The position numbers were made by a program, and so were the translations under genes. A stretch of 64,000 nt of DNA from Actinomycetota bacterium (lineage in GTDB: Bacteria; Actinomycetota; Actinomycetes; S36-B12), in assembly GCA_030645615.1 (NCBI GenBank), contig JAUSNB010000036.1, forward strand, positions 117,368-181,367, in the 5' to 3' direction. Shown one piece after another: positions 1 to 8,807 of this stretch. Under the pieces are notes generated by a model that saw nothing but the letters and a program-made list of their open reading frames with translations, was not told the origin of the DNA and did no database searches. Positions within the stretch are counted from its first letter, which is position 1; the number at the start of each line of letters is the position of its first letter.

Positions 1-2
1 TC

Positions 3-1058
3 GTCCTCTCCCTCCTCAGCGTCGACGTCGGCGCCAAGGTGCTCGGGGTGCTCATGGGCCTGGAGCTCCTTGCCCTGCTGGTCACGGCCCTGGCCGTCAT
101 CTTCAAGGGCGGACCCGAGGGCTTCGACCTCGCCGCCTCCTTCGCGCCGTCGAACATCTTCGTGGGCGGCCTCGCCGGTTCGGCAGGCATCGCCCTGGCC
201 TTCGCCTTCGCCTCCTTCATCGGCTTCGAGGCGACCGCGATCTACGGCGAGGAGGCCAAGGACCCGCACAAGTCGGTGCCCCGGGCCACCTACGTGGCCG
301 TCATCACCATCACGGTCGTGTTCGCACTCACATCGTTCGCGATGGTCACGGCGCTGGGGTCACAAGCCGTCATCGACAGGGTTCTGGAAATGTCTGGTGG
401 CCTCGCCGACCCCGCCGCGGTTCTCTTCGGCGTGGCGACGGAGTACGTCGGCAGCTGGATGGCGACTGTCATGGGCTGGCTCGTCCTGTCGAGCCTGTTC
501 GCCGGGCTGCTGGCGTTCCAGAACTCGGCCGCGCGCTACTTCTTCGCCATGGGCCGCGCCGGCGTGCTGCCCCGGAGCCTGGACAAGGTCAACAAGTTCG
601 GCGCCCCCGGACTGTCCTCGATCACGACCTCGGTCATCTCTGGCATCGTCATCGTGATCTTCGCCGTGCGCGGTCTGGACCCTGTCCTGAACCTCTTCTA
701 CTGGTTCAGCGGGCTGGCCGTCGTGGCCATCCTGTGGGTGGAGATCCTCGTCTGCCTCGCGGTGATCGTGTACTTCCGGCGCAACCCGGCCGGGGCGAAC
801 GCCTGGAACAGCATCATCGCCCCGGCAGGCGCTGCGATCCTGCTCGCCCTGGGCCAATACCTGCTCACGTCCAGGTTCGGGCTGCTCGCCGGAACGGTGG
901 CCGAGGGAGTGGACCCGACGGCCCAGGCCTGGGGCCTGAACCTGCTCGGCTGGTTCCTCATCACGTTGCCGTTCATCCTGTTCGTGTTCGGAGTCATCCT
1001 CGGCTCCGTGCGCCAGAACAAGGAGAACGAGGACGCGATCGCCGACCTCGTCAGCTGA
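3..1058 (+). CDS. APC-family amino acid permease, C-terminal part (cut by left edge)
   Basis: The reading frame is open from the first bases, so the true start lies outside the window; what remains is about 350 residues of an integral membrane protein. Repeated hydrophobic stretches separated by short charged loops, the segment GFEATAIYGEEAKDP with its conserved Glu-rich loop, and FQNSAARYFFAMGRAGVLP are typical of APC-superfamily amino acid or amine permeases. It should import an amino acid or amine by proton symport across the cytoplasmic membrane. The tail is short and charged (RQNKENEDA). The downstream gene starts 44 bases later and is unrelated. Substrate cannot be assigned. Family confidence is high. 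Confidence 0.88.
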   Translation, partial: VLSLLSVDVGAKVLGVLMGLELLALLVTALAVIFKGGPEGFDLAASFAPSNIFVGGLAGSAGIALAFAFASFIGFEATAIYGEEAKDPHKSVPRATYVAVITITVVFALTSFAMVTALGSQAVIDRVLEMSGGLADPAAVLFGVATEYVGSWMATVMGWLVLSSLFAGLLAFQNSAARYFFAMGRAGVLPRSLDKVNKFGAPGLSSITTSVISGIVIVIFAVRGLDPVLNLFYWFSGLAVVAILWVEILVCLAVIVYFRRNPAGANAWNSIIAPAGAAILLALGQYLLTSRFGLLAGTVAEGVDPTAQAWGLNLLGWFLITLPFILFVFGVILGSVRQNKENEDAIADLVS

Positions 1059-1101
1059 TCGGGCCGATTCCTGCCGCGCGTGCCGTGGCACAGTAGGCAG
1101 C

Positions 1102-1608
1102 ATGACCGGCTCGTCTCGTGACCCTCGCTTGGTCGCTGTTCAACGTGGCGGGTTGCTGGCCGATGCTGACCACCGACTGCTGGCGGTGTGGGCGGCCGGC
1201 TGTGCCGCGCGGGTCCTGCCGGTGTTCGAGGACGCATGCCCGGGCGACTCCAGGCCCGCAGCCGCTGTGGCGGCGGGCCGCGCGTGGGCCGCCGGTCAAG
1301 GCTCTGTGACACAAGCACGTGCTGCCGCGGTGGCCGCGCATGCGGCGGCCCGAGAGGCGCAAGGGGCAGCCTGCCTTGCTGCGCGTGCATGCGGTCAGGC
1401 GGCAGCTACGGCTCACATGGCCGATCACGAGTTGGGCGCAGCCTTCTACGCAATACGGGCGGTGGCTTCCGCGTCACCGGATGATGTGGATGCTGAGCGT
1501 GCCTGGCAGTTGGAGTCGCTGCCTCATGGCGTGGCGGACCTGGTGCGTTCAGACATGCACCTACGCGCCGTGAAGTTCCAGGGCGTGTTCGTCAGGCTGA
1601 AGCCCTAG
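1102..1608 (+). CDS. Imm5-like putative immunity protein
   Basis: A 168-residue Ala-rich protein. The central half reads as two helical segments with ARAAAVAAHAAAREA and AARACGQAAATAHMADHE, followed by LGAAFYAIRAV. This matches the Imm-5-like putative immunity protein family, whose members are proposed to neutralise polymorphic toxins. No toxin, secretion gene or other immunity gene is visible in the window, so this copy is an orphan. The start is the first ATG after the permease; no strong ribosome-binding site is seen. Its stop overlaps by 4 bases the end of the convergent gene on the other strand. Role is inferred from family resemblance only. Confidence 0.62.
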   Translation: MTGSSRDPRLVAVQRGGLLADADHRLLAVWAAGCAARVLPVFEDACPGDSRPAAAVAAGRAWAAGQGSVTQARAAAVAAHAAAREAQGAACLAARACGQAAATAHMADHELGAAFYAIRAVASASPDDVDAERAWQLESLPHGVADLVRSDMHLRAVKFQGVFVRLKP

Positions 1609-2414
1609 ACGGGCCGGGAGGCATCCGAGAGGAGTGAGCCGCCGGCGAAGGTCACCCCGACCTCGCGGTAGTAGCCCGCGATGACCTCGTCGACCGGCAG
1701 GAGCGAGGCCGGCTCATCCCACGGCGAGTCGGCCAGGGACAGCTCGGCGTCGCCCACCCAAGGCTGGCCGAGGTCCGCATCGACCCCGCCCATCGTGACG
1801 ACCTGGGACAGGGACATCCCCGCGCCGGGCGTCAGCGACGGCATGAGGCGGTGGTGCACCATCGGGTGGCCGTTGACGAAGCCGTTGGTATCACTCGGCT
1901 CGCGCAGCGTCACCCGGGCGGTCGCCAGCCGGTGGTCGTACGCCGCGAGGGAGGCGCCGAACGTCCCTCCTGCAGCGATCCGGGGAGCGGCCTTGCCATG
2001 GCTGTACGGGCGGGTGACGTACACGCTGCCGAGCTTCTTGGGGTAGCCCTGGAACCACCCGCGTCCGATCGCGAAGTCGGTTGTCACCCAGATGAGCACG
2101 CACCGGCTGTACGTGGTGCCCTGGTACGCGCACCGGACGACCGCGAATGCCTCCAGGTACTGCGACCGGGATGGATCGAGCAGCTCGGCGCCGCCGGCGC
2201 TGCAGGACTGCCAGTCGGCCCAGATGAAGGCAACCGCACCCGGGTCCTCGGGAGCAAGGTCGAGGTCGTCGGGGAGGAGGGATCGCACGTTCGCTGGGTC
2301 CGTGCGGTACTCGACGGTGAGCAACGTTCCCGAGTAGTGCCAAGGCATCTCGGGCACGAGCGCGGATGCGCCTGACGGCGACAGGGGCGGCAGGAAGCCT
2401 CGGAGGTCGGTCAT
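1605..2414 (-). CDS. Acetoacetate decarboxylase-family protein
   Basis: 269 residues from the ATG at 2414-2412; the open frame extends further upstream but into the divergent promoter region. The motif WFQGYPKKLGSVYVTRPY carries the lysine pair that in acetoacetate decarboxylases holds the Schiff-base lysine, and the flanking aromatic and Gly-rich sequence fits the beta-barrel fold of the family. Actinobacterial relatives often act on other oxo-acids or as unassigned lyases, so the substrate is open. The gene is divergent from a CaiB/BaiF CoA-transferase 84 bases away, which hints at acyl or keto-acid metabolism. The 3' end overlaps the immunity gene by 4 bases. Confidence 0.75.
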   Translation of the reverse strand: MTDLRGFLPPLSPSGASALVPEMPWHYSGTLLTVEYRTDPANVRSLLPDDLDLAPEDPGAVAFIWADWQSCSAGGAELLDPSRSQYLEAFAVVRCAYQGTTYSRCVLIWVTTDFAIGRGWFQGYPKKLGSVYVTRPYSHGKAAPRIAAGGTFGASLAAYDHRLATARVTLREPSDTNGFVNGHPMVHHRLMPSLTPGAGMSLSQVVTMGGVDADLGQPWVGDAELSLADSPWDEPASLLPVDEVIAGYYREVGVTFAGGSLLSDASRPV

Positions 2415-2498
2415 GGGGACAGAGCCTAGCGGCATCCGTTCGGCCCCGAACGACAATCTTGGACGCTCGAAGGAGAGCGGCCAGTACGATCTTGCCCC

Positions 2499-3674
2499 AT
2501 GCCTGAAGCCGCTGCCCGCGACGAGTCGAGTGCCCCGCTTGCTGGCCTCGTCGTGGTCAGCCTGGAACAGGCCGTCGCTGCGCCTTTCGCGACGCGGCAA
2601 CTGGCCGACCTCGGTGCCTTCGTGCTCAAGGTCGAGCCGCCGGGTGGTGACTTTGCGCGCCACTATGACTCAGCGATGGCTGGTCAGTCAGCCAACTTCG
2701 TCTGGGTTAACCGCGGGAAGCAGTCGCTGGCATTGGACCTGCGGCGAGACGACGACCGCGCGACGCTTGCCCTGCTCATCGCCGGGGCCGACGTGTTCGT
2801 CCACAACGTCTCGCCCGAGGCTGCCGCGCGACTGGGTATCGACCCCGACGACCTGGTGGCCCGGCATCCGGCGTTGATCGCGTGCGCGATCTCCGGCTAC
2901 GGAGCAGGCGGCCCACGATCCACCGACAAGGCGTACGACCTGGCCATCCAGGCCGAGGCCGGGGCGTTCTCGGTGACCGGTGCCGAGGAGATGAGCAAGG
3001 TGGGGTTCTCGGTGGCCGACATCGCCGCCGGGATGTACGCCCTGTCCAGCGTCCTGGCCGCGCTGGTGCGCCGCGGGCGCACGGGGACCGGCGCCGCGAT
3101 CAGGGTCGCCATGATCGATGCCCTTGCTGAGTGGATGTCGGCGCCGCTCTACGGCGCCGTCTACGGCGACGGCCAGGCCCGGCGCACCGGACGCCGGCAT
3201 CACTCGATCGCGCCCTACGGCACCTTCCGGCTGTCCGATGGACGAACGGTGCTGATCGCCGTGCAGAACGATCCGGAGTGGAGCCGGCTCGCGACGGGGC
3301 TGCTCGGCCGACCCGCCCTGGTGGACGACCCGCGGTACGCCACGAACCCGGCCCGGATCGCGCACGTCGACGAAGTGGAGACGATGGTCTCGGACGCACT
3401 GGCGAGCATGGGAGGCGACGACGCACTGGCCCGGCTGGCCGAGGCGAGGATCGCCGTGGCCTTCGTCAACGACCTGCCAGGGGTGTGGCAGCACGAGCAA
3501 CTGCGGTCGCGGGGCCGGTTCCGCAGTGCCAGCACGCAGACCGGTCCGGTCGAGGTGCTCGATGCGCCCTTCGACATCAGCGGGTGGCGGCCCGAGCCCG
3601 GGCACGTCCCCGGGCTCGACGAGCACGACCAGCGCGCCGTCGATGGCATCCTCGCGCGAGGTCGATCCCGTTGA
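2499..3674 (+). CDS. CaiB/BaiF family III CoA-transferase
   Basis: 391 residues, usual length for family III CoA-transferases, which move CoA between carboxylic acids through a mixed anhydride on an aspartate. The N-terminal GLVVVSLEQAVAAPFATRQL, the segment VLKVEPPGGDFAR, NRGKQSLALDL, and YDLAIQAEAGAFSVTG (region of the catalytic Asp) are signature stretches; a C-terminal HEQLRSRGRF segment is also typical. A TACGAT hexamer at 2485-2490 lies 8 bases before the ATG with no ribosome-binding site, suggesting a leaderless transcript. The actual acyl-CoA substrates are not predictable. It ends in a strong inverted repeat shared with the convergent exporter gene. Confidence 0.88.
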   Translation: MPEAAARDESSAPLAGLVVVSLEQAVAAPFATRQLADLGAFVLKVEPPGGDFARHYDSAMAGQSANFVWVNRGKQSLALDLRRDDDRATLALLIAGADVFVHNVSPEAAARLGIDPDDLVARHPALIACAISGYGAGGPRSTDKAYDLAIQAEAGAFSVTGAEEMSKVGFSVADIAAGMYALSSVLAALVRRGRTGTGAAIRVAMIDALAEWMSAPLYGAVYGDGQARRTGRRHHSIAPYGTFRLSDGRTVLIAVQNDPEWSRLATGLLGRPALVDDPRYATNPARIAHVDEVETMVSDALASMGGDDALARLAEARIAVAFVNDLPGVWQHEQLRSRGRFRSASTQTGPVEVLDAPFDISGWRPEPGHVPGLDEHDQRAVDGILARGRSR

Positions 3675-3730
3675 GCGGCCAGGCGTGGGGGTGATTCCGC
3701 TCCGCGGCTCCGCCACGCCTGGCCACTCAA
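3671..3730. terminator. Large inverted repeat, likely bidirectional terminator
   Basis: Arms of 18 bases at 3671-3688 and 3713-3730 pair with one mismatch (TTGAG, one variable base, then GGCCAGGCGTGG). The left arm contains the stop codon of the CoA-transferase and the repeat fills the gap between two convergent genes. No U-tract follows, so it may act as a factor-assisted terminator or be a remnant of a mobile palindromic repeat. Confidence 0.55.
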
Positions 3731-3738
3731 CCGAGTGG

Positions 3739-4698
3739 CTAGCGGGATCTCTCGGCTAGGAAGACCCCGGCGAGCACCGTCACGGCGCCCACCAGTTGCG
3801 CCGGCGTGAGCACTTCGCCGAGGGCGATCCAGGCGATGAGCGAGGCGAGCAGCGGCTCGGTCATCCCGACCACCGACGCCTGCGATGCGCGGATGTGCTG
3901 AAGCGAGACCAGGACCAGCCAGAACGGGACGACCGTGCCCAGGACGATCATGTAGGCGCACAGAGCCCAGATGGGGACTGCCGCGCCCTGGGCGCCCAGT
4001 GGGTACCCCATCCCGGTCAGGTCCGACCACGGGAAGGACCACCACGGTTGCGCGATCGCCCAGAAGGCCGCCGCCGCGCCGAAGCCCCACATGGTGAGGG
4101 ACACCGGGTCGCGCGGGCTCGGCCGACGCACCTGCCGGTCGCCGAGCACGTAATAGATGGCCAGCGCCGCGGCCGCACCGAATGCCGCAAGGACGCCGAT
4201 GCCGTCGAGCGTGAACCCGAGCCAGACCTGCCCTACGAGTGCCAGGCCGACCATCGCAAGCGTCAGCCCCAGCCAGACGATCCGGTTGACCCGCTCATGC
4301 ATCCCGAAGCGGAACCACAGCGCGACCATGATGGGCGCGGTGAACTCGATGAGCAGGGCGACACCCACGGGGAGCCGCTCGATCGCCACGAAGTAGAGCC
4401 ACTGGGTCATGGCCACGCCGAGGATGCCGAACGCAAGCAGGACGGGGATCTCGCTGCGGCGCAGGCGAAGGGCCGCCGGCCGGGTCAGTGCCACGACGAC
4501 GAGGAGGATCAGGAAGGCCGCGGTGACGCGGAGCTGGGACAGCCGGGCAGGCTCGATGCCAGTCACGAGGATGGACTTGGAGATCGTCCCGTTGAGGGCG
4601 AAGAGGGTGGCAGCAAGCAGGTACAGCAGATAACCGGTTGCCGGGTGGCCCGGCCGGGTCACGTTGACGCCGGGCAGCGGCTCCGCGAGGTCGCTCAC
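3739..4698 (-). CDS. EamA/DMT-superfamily transporter
   Basis: 319 residues with about ten hydrophobic segments arranged as two EamA repeats; the second repeat ends with the typical TEPLLASLIAWIALGE stretch. Such proteins export metabolites or amino acids from the cytoplasm. The start is taken as GTG at 4698-4696, whose bases overlap the TGA stop of glgA (GTGA), implying translational coupling; the longer open frame upstream lies inside glgA. The first 25 residues are hydrophilic, so the N-terminus is probably cytoplasmic. The substrate is unknown and the functional link to glycogen synthesis is not evident. Confidence 0.85.
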   Translation of the reverse strand: MSDLAEPLPGVNVTRPGHPATGYLLYLLAATLFALNGTISKSILVTGIEPARLSQLRVTAAFLILLVVVALTRPAALRLRRSEIPVLLAFGILGVAMTQWLYFVAIERLPVGVALLIEFTAPIMVALWFRFGMHERVNRIVWLGLTLAMVGLALVGQVWLGFTLDGIGVLAAFGAAAALAIYYVLGDRQVRRPSPRDPVSLTMWGFGAAAAFWAIAQPWWSFPWSDLTGMGYPLGAQGAAVPIWALCAYMIVLGTVVPFWLVLVSLQHIRASQASVVGMTEPLLASLIAWIALGEVLTPAQLVGAVTVLAGVFLAERSR

Positions 4699-5858
4699 CC
4701 GGCAAGCGCGGCGTCGTACACGGCGATCGTGCGGTCGGCGATGGCGTCCCATCCGAAGTCGGACATGGCACGCTCGCGGCCCGCGACCCCCATGGCGCGG
4801 GCGCGCCGAGGATCGGCCGCCACGTCGTTGACCGCATCGGCGAAGGCCACCTCGAATGCCCGCGGCTCGGCCGCGTCATAAGGCACGAGGAGCCCGGTGG
4901 CGCCGTCGACCACCACCTCGGGGATCCCGCCGACCGCGCTCGCGACGACGGCTGTCTCGCACGCCATGGCCTCGAGGTTGACGATGCCCAGTGGCTCGTA
5001 GATGGACGGGCACACGAATGCGAGCGCGTGCGTGAACAACTGGATGATCTTCGCCCGGGTCACCTGCTCCTGGATCCACACGACGCTCGCATCGCCGCGT
5101 TCGGCGCGCAGCTTGGCGACGGCCGCAGCTGTCTCCTCGCCGATCTCCGCTGTGTCCGGGGAGGATGCGCAGAGCACGAGCACGACGTCCTCGCCGAACC
5201 TGCGGGCGGCGTTGATGAGGTGGACGATGCCCTTCTGGCGGGTGATGCGGCCGACGAAGAGCACGTACGGGCGCCGGGGGTCGATGCCGAACTCGCGCAG
5301 GGCGGCGTCGTCGGCATCGGGTCGGTAGACGGCGGTATCGATGCCGTTGTGCACGACGTGGACGCGCTCCGGGTCGATGGTCGGGTAGGCCGCCAGCACA
5401 TCGGCGCGCATCCCGTGGCTCACCGCGATGATGGCCGCGGCCCCCTCGTAGGCAGTCCGCTCGACCCACGAGGAAACCTGGTATCCCCCGCCGAGCTGCT
5501 CCGCCTTCCACGGCCGCAAGGGTTCCAGGGAGTGCGCCGTGAGGACGTGCGGGATCTCGTGCAGCAAGCTCCCGACATGGCCGGCCAGGTTGGCGTACCA
5601 GGTGTGCGAATGCAGCAGGCTCGCCCCCGCGACGCCGGCGACCATCTCGAGGTCCACGCCAAGGGTCTGGATCGCCGCGTTTGCACCGAGCAGGGACGCC
5701 GGGACTGCGTGTGCGGTGGCGTCCGACCGGGCTTCGCCGAAGCAGTGAACGTCGACCTCGACCTTGCGCCGCAACTCCGCGACGAGGTGCTCGACGTGCA
5801 CCCCGGCACCCCCGTAGATGTCCGGTGGCCACTCCTTGGTCAGCATCCCGATGCGCAC
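4695..5858 (-). CDS. glgA: Glycogen synthase / maltose-1-phosphate synthase (GT4 family)
   Basis: 387 residues. The N-terminus MRIGMLTKEWPPDIYGGAG is the sugar-nucleotide binding loop of actinobacterial glycogen synthases, and PSIYEPLGIVNLEAMACE is the GT-B nucleotide-binding motif with the conserved E-x7-E. In mycobacteria the orthologue beside glgC (GlgM) uses ADP-glucose and glucose-1-phosphate to make maltose-1-phosphate for GlgE-type alpha-glucan assembly, and that activity is as likely here as plain glycogen synthesis. It is divergent from glgC across 67 bases. The start is GTG with an AGCCTA (minus-strand TAGGCT) hexamer 6 bases upstream and no ribosome-binding site. Confidence 0.9.
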   Translation of the reverse strand: MRIGMLTKEWPPDIYGGAGVHVEHLVAELRRKVEVDVHCFGEARSDATAHAVPASLLGANAAIQTLGVDLEMVAGVAGASLLHSHTWYANLAGHVGSLLHEIPHVLTAHSLEPLRPWKAEQLGGGYQVSSWVERTAYEGAAAIIAVSHGMRADVLAAYPTIDPERVHVVHNGIDTAVYRPDADDAALREFGIDPRRPYVLFVGRITRQKGIVHLINAARRFGEDVVLVLCASSPDTAEIGEETAAAVAKLRAERGDASVVWIQEQVTRAKIIQLFTHALAFVCPSIYEPLGIVNLEAMACETAVVASAVGGIPEVVVDGATGLLVPYDAAEPRAFEVAFADAVNDVAADPRRARAMGVAGRERAMSDFGWDAIADRTIAVYDAALAG

Positions 5859-5925
5859 GGGGTGAGCCTAGACCGGTTCGCCTCATGGCCCTTCAGGACT
5901 GCCCCAACCCCGATAGTCTGCTGGC
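5859..5925. promoter_or_regulatory. Divergent glgA-glgC promoter region
   Basis: This 67-base gap holds two outward -10-like hexamers: TAGGCT on the minus strand (5870-5865) and TAGTCT on the plus strand (5914-5919). Each ends exactly 6 bases before a GTG start codon. Neither gene has a Shine-Dalgarno sequence, so both transcripts are predicted to be leaderless. Confidence 0.6.
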
Positions 5926-7149
5926 GTGAGCAGCGACCCCCACGTGCTCGCCGTCGTCCTCGCCGGGGGCGAGGGCAAGCGGCTGATGCCGCTGACGGCC
6001 GACCGCGCCAAGCCGGCCGTTCCGTTCGGGGGGTCGTACCGACTGGTGGATTTCGTCCTCTCCAATCTCATCAATGCCGGCCTGCGTCGGGTGTGCGTGC
6101 TGACCCAGTACAAGTCGCACAGTCTCGACCGCCACGTCACCACGACGTGGCGCATGTCCAGCCTGCTCGGCGACTACGTCACGCCGGTTCCGGCCCAGCA
6201 GCGGCTCGGGCCGCGCTGGTACACCGGCAGTGCGGACGCGATCTTCCAGAGCCTGAACCTCATCTACGACGAGGGGCCCGAGTACGTCGTCGTCTTCGGT
6301 GCCGACCACGTCTATCGCATGGACCCCGAGCAGATGATCCGGGCGCACATCGCCAATGGGGCGACCGTCACGGTCGCTGGACTGAGGATGCCCAAGTCGC
6401 AGTCGCGCGAGTTCGGGGTCATCCAGACTGCGGCCGACGGCCGCACCATCACCAACTTCCTGGAGAAGCCGGCCGACCCCCCGACGATCCCGGGGGACGA
6501 CGCCCATTGCTACGTGTCGATGGGCAACTACGTCTTCACGACTCAGGGCCTCATCGACGTGCTGCGGGCGGATGCGGCCGATCCGGCCTCCGTGCATGAC
6601 ATGGGCGGCAACATCATCCCGATGCTCACCGAGCAGGGCGATGCCCAGGTCTACGACTTCGCGGAGAACATCGTGCCCGGGGCGACCGAACGCGACCACG
6701 GCTACTGGCGCGACGTCGGGACACTCGACAGCTATCACGATGCGCACATGGACCTCGTGTCGGTGCACCCGATCTTCAACCTGTACAACCGGCGCTGGCC
6801 GATCCTCACCAACCTGCCGTCGCTCCCTCCGGCGAAGTTCGTCGAGGGCGGCAACGCGCACGAGTCGATGGTCGGCGCGGGGACAATCATCTCCGGAGCG
6901 CATGTCCGCACGTCGGTCATCGCGACCAGCGTCTACGTCGATGCCGGGGCCTATGTCGAGGGCAGCGTCCTCATGCCGGGCGTCAGGATCGGCCGGAATG
7001 CGGTGGTGCGGAGGGCGATCCTCGACAAGAACGTCGTCGTTCCGGACGGTGCGCAGATCGGCGTCGACCTCGAGCGTGACCGTGATCGCTACACGGTCAG
7101 CAGTGCCGGGATCGTCTGCCTGGGGAAGGCCGTCACGGCAGAGATGTGA
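5926..7149 (+). CDS. glgC: Glucose-1-phosphate adenylyltransferase
   Basis: 407 residues, standard length. It makes ADP-glucose from glucose-1-phosphate and ATP, the donor for the adjacent glgA product. [20 protein letters not shown] at residues 11-30 is the nucleotidyltransferase signature; the substrate-binding [13 protein letters not shown] and [15 protein letters not shown] segments follow. The C-terminal third carries the left-handed beta-helix hexapeptide repeats used for oligomerisation and allosteric control. The start is GTG, predicted leaderless. Its last 17 bases overlap the end of the convergent lipoprotein gene. Confidence 0.96.
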   Translation: MSSDPHVLAVVLAGGEGKRLMPLTADRAKPAVPFGGSYRLVDFVLSNLINAGLRRVCVLTQYKSHSLDRHVTTTWRMSSLLGDYVTPVPAQQRLGPRWYTGSADAIFQSLNLIYDEGPEYVVVFGADHVYRMDPEQMIRAHIANGATVTVAGLRMPKSQSREFGVIQTAADGRTITNFLEKPADPPTIPGDDAHCYVSMGNYVFTTQGLIDVLRADAADPASVHDMGGNIIPMLTEQGDAQVYDFAENIVPGATERDHGYWRDVGTLDSYHDAHMDLVSVHPIFNLYNRRWPILTNLPSLPPAKFVEGGNAHESMVGAGTIISGAHVRTSVIATSVYVDAGAYVEGSVLMPGVRIGRNAVVRRAILDKNVVVPDGAQIGVDLERDRDRYTVSSAGIVCLGKAVTAEM

Positions 7150-7867
7150 CCGACGCCGACGGCGGCGATTCCAGGTCGAGCATGATCCCGAAGTTCTCCA
7201 ACCGGGTGGTGATGGCCGCGGTCGCCGAATGTCCCGGCGCGTTCGCGGTGAGCTCGCGGTCGATCCGGACCAGCCGGTGGTTGGGGTCCACCCATCCGGT
7301 CACGTCCACGGAACCCGCGAGTCCGGGCCAGGCGAGGATCTGGGCGGTCCCCAGCACTGACATCCCCGAGCACCCCACCGACTCCGCCGTCAGCGGGAGC
7401 CGCACCCGGTATCGACGCAGTCCGTCGGCAGGGTCGAGCACGATCGTCCCGGGTGCCTCGGCCAGTCCGCGCAAGGGGTCGGCCAGGCACGAGGTGTCCG
7501 TGAGCCAGCCGGGCTGGCGCGCCCAGCCCGCACCAGTGCTGGCGAAGACGGCGCGTTCGTTGACGAGCTCGGTGACCAGGCCGTCGGCAGTGGACCAGGT
7601 CACCGAGCCCAGCCCCTCGTCCAGGCCGAGGTACCCCTCGCCGTTGATCGAGTGCTCTCGGCCGTCGATGACCGTGAGCCCCGCGATGGACGCCTCCGCG
7701 GAAGCCCACGACCGGGTCATGATGATCGCGGAGGAGAACGGATCGGCGGCCGGGGTCGGCTGGATGACGGGCAAGGCCGGCCCGCCCGTGGTCACGGAGC
7801 CGCATGCCCCGGTAGCCCACGCCAGGGCGGCCACCAGGCCGGCGAGGGCTACCCGCGTCGCCCGCAC
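7133..7867 (-). CDS. Predicted lipoprotein, unknown function
   Basis: 244 residues from a GTG at 7867-7865, chosen because it puts a classic signal directly at the N-terminus: RATR, a hydrophobic stretch, then the lipobox ATGAC with the acylated Cys at about residue 22. The mature part is beta-rich with regularly spaced Trp and Gly ([27 protein letters not shown]) and resembles in style the LppX/LprG lipid-binding lipoproteins, though I cannot confirm this. It lies 7 bases after the MutT1-like gene, at the end of the ppk operon, and overlaps the glgC 3' end by 17 bases. Confidence 0.7.
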   Translation of the reverse strand: MRATRVALAGLVAALAWATGACGSVTTGGPALPVIQPTPAADPFSSAIIMTRSWASAEASIAGLTVIDGREHSINGEGYLGLDEGLGSVTWSTADGLVTELVNERAVFASTGAGWARQPGWLTDTSCLADPLRGLAEAPGTIVLDPADGLRRYRVRLPLTAESVGCSGMSVLGTAQILAWPGLAGSVDVTGWVDPNHRLVRIDRELTANAPGHSATAAITTRLENFGIMLDLESPPSASVTSLP

Positions 7868-7874
7868 GACCGGC

Positions 7875-8804
7875 TCACTCCCCGCTGGCGGTGTGCCGTT
7901 CGACCGCGACCGCGCGCATCGAGCCGTCCTCGGCGCGCGTGCGATGGACGACGATGAATCCGCCGGGAGGCAGCTTGGGGTCCCACGCCCGGGCCCACCG
8001 GGAATCGCCTGCGTCGACCATGAGTTCGTCCTGCAGGGCCTCAAGGATCGTGGGCAGCACGGGTCGGTGAGTGCTGATGACGAGGGGAGCGTCGACGCGC
8101 ACGAGCTGCCGGACCCGCCTGGCGGTTGCGGACGGCTTGGCCTCGTGCCGTTCCTCGCTGAGGTCCGGCTCCGCCTCGACGGAGGCATCGATCGACTTCG
8201 CGAACCTGCGAACGGTCTCGATGCAGCGACGAGCCGACGAGCTGTGCACCTCGGTGATGCCGAACGCGTCGAGCAGGGGGACCAGACCCTTGCTCTGGCT
8301 GCGGCCGCGGCCCGTGAGTGGGCGGTCCTCGTCGGCCTTGCCCTTGAACGCGGATCGCTTGAGTGCCTGCGTGTGGCGAAGGACGACGAGTGGAGTCGTG
8401 AGCGGCAGGCCGGCCCCCAGGGCCACGAGGCTCGCGTCGTTGGCATAGGTGAGCAGGGCTCTTGCATCCTCGGCACCGACCCACCGGATCTCGTCCACCT
8501 CGTCGTCAGGGGCGAACCCCTCGTCGCTCTTGACGGTCGCGGCCCAGTAGGTGACCACCTTGGGCTGGCTCAGGACGCTGTAGGACTGGCTCGGCAGCGG
8601 CGGGCCGAGGACAGGCGTGAACCCCGTCTCCTCGTCGCACTCGCGCACGGCCGCCGCGACCACGTGCTCGCCGGGGTCGAGCTTGCCCTTCGGCAGTGAC
8701 CAGTCCGCCCGACCCGGGCGATGGACCAGCAGGACCTCGCGGCCATGCTCGCCGTCACGCAGGAGGACGACTCCTGCCGCCCGGATCGCCGACTGACTGG
8801 ACAT
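7875..8804 (-). CDS. mutT1: MutT1-like Nudix hydrolase / histidine phosphatase fusion
   Basis: 309 residues with two domains. Residues 8-140 are Nudix, with the Nudix box from G40 to F62 (GKLDPGE...REcDEETGF). From about residue 140, PLVVLRHTQA starts a histidine phosphatase (SixA-like) domain with RRCIETVRRFA later. Mycobacterial MutT1 has this fusion and hydrolyses 8-oxo-(d)GTP and diadenosine polyphosphates; there too it sits beside ppk. Here it is 3 bases downstream of the CYTH-CHAD gene, so polyphosphate synthesis, binding and nucleotide clean-up appear co-transcribed. Both catalytic motifs look intact. Confidence 0.9.
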   Translation of the reverse strand: MSSQSAIRAAGVVLLRDGEHGREVLLVHRPGRADWSLPKGKLDPGEHVVAAAVRECDEETGFTPVLGPPLPSQSYSVLSQPKVVTYWAATVKSDEGFAPDDEVDEIRWVGAEDARALLTYANDASLVALGAGLPLTTPLVVLRHTQALKRSAFKGKADEDRPLTGRGRSQSKGLVPLLDAFGITEVHSSSARRCIETVRRFAKSIDASVEAEPDLSEERHEAKPSATARRVRQLVRVDAPLVISTHRPVLPTILEALQDELMVDAGDSRWARAWDPKLPPGGFIVVHRTRAEDGSMRAVAVERHTASGE

Positions 8805-8807
8805 GCC

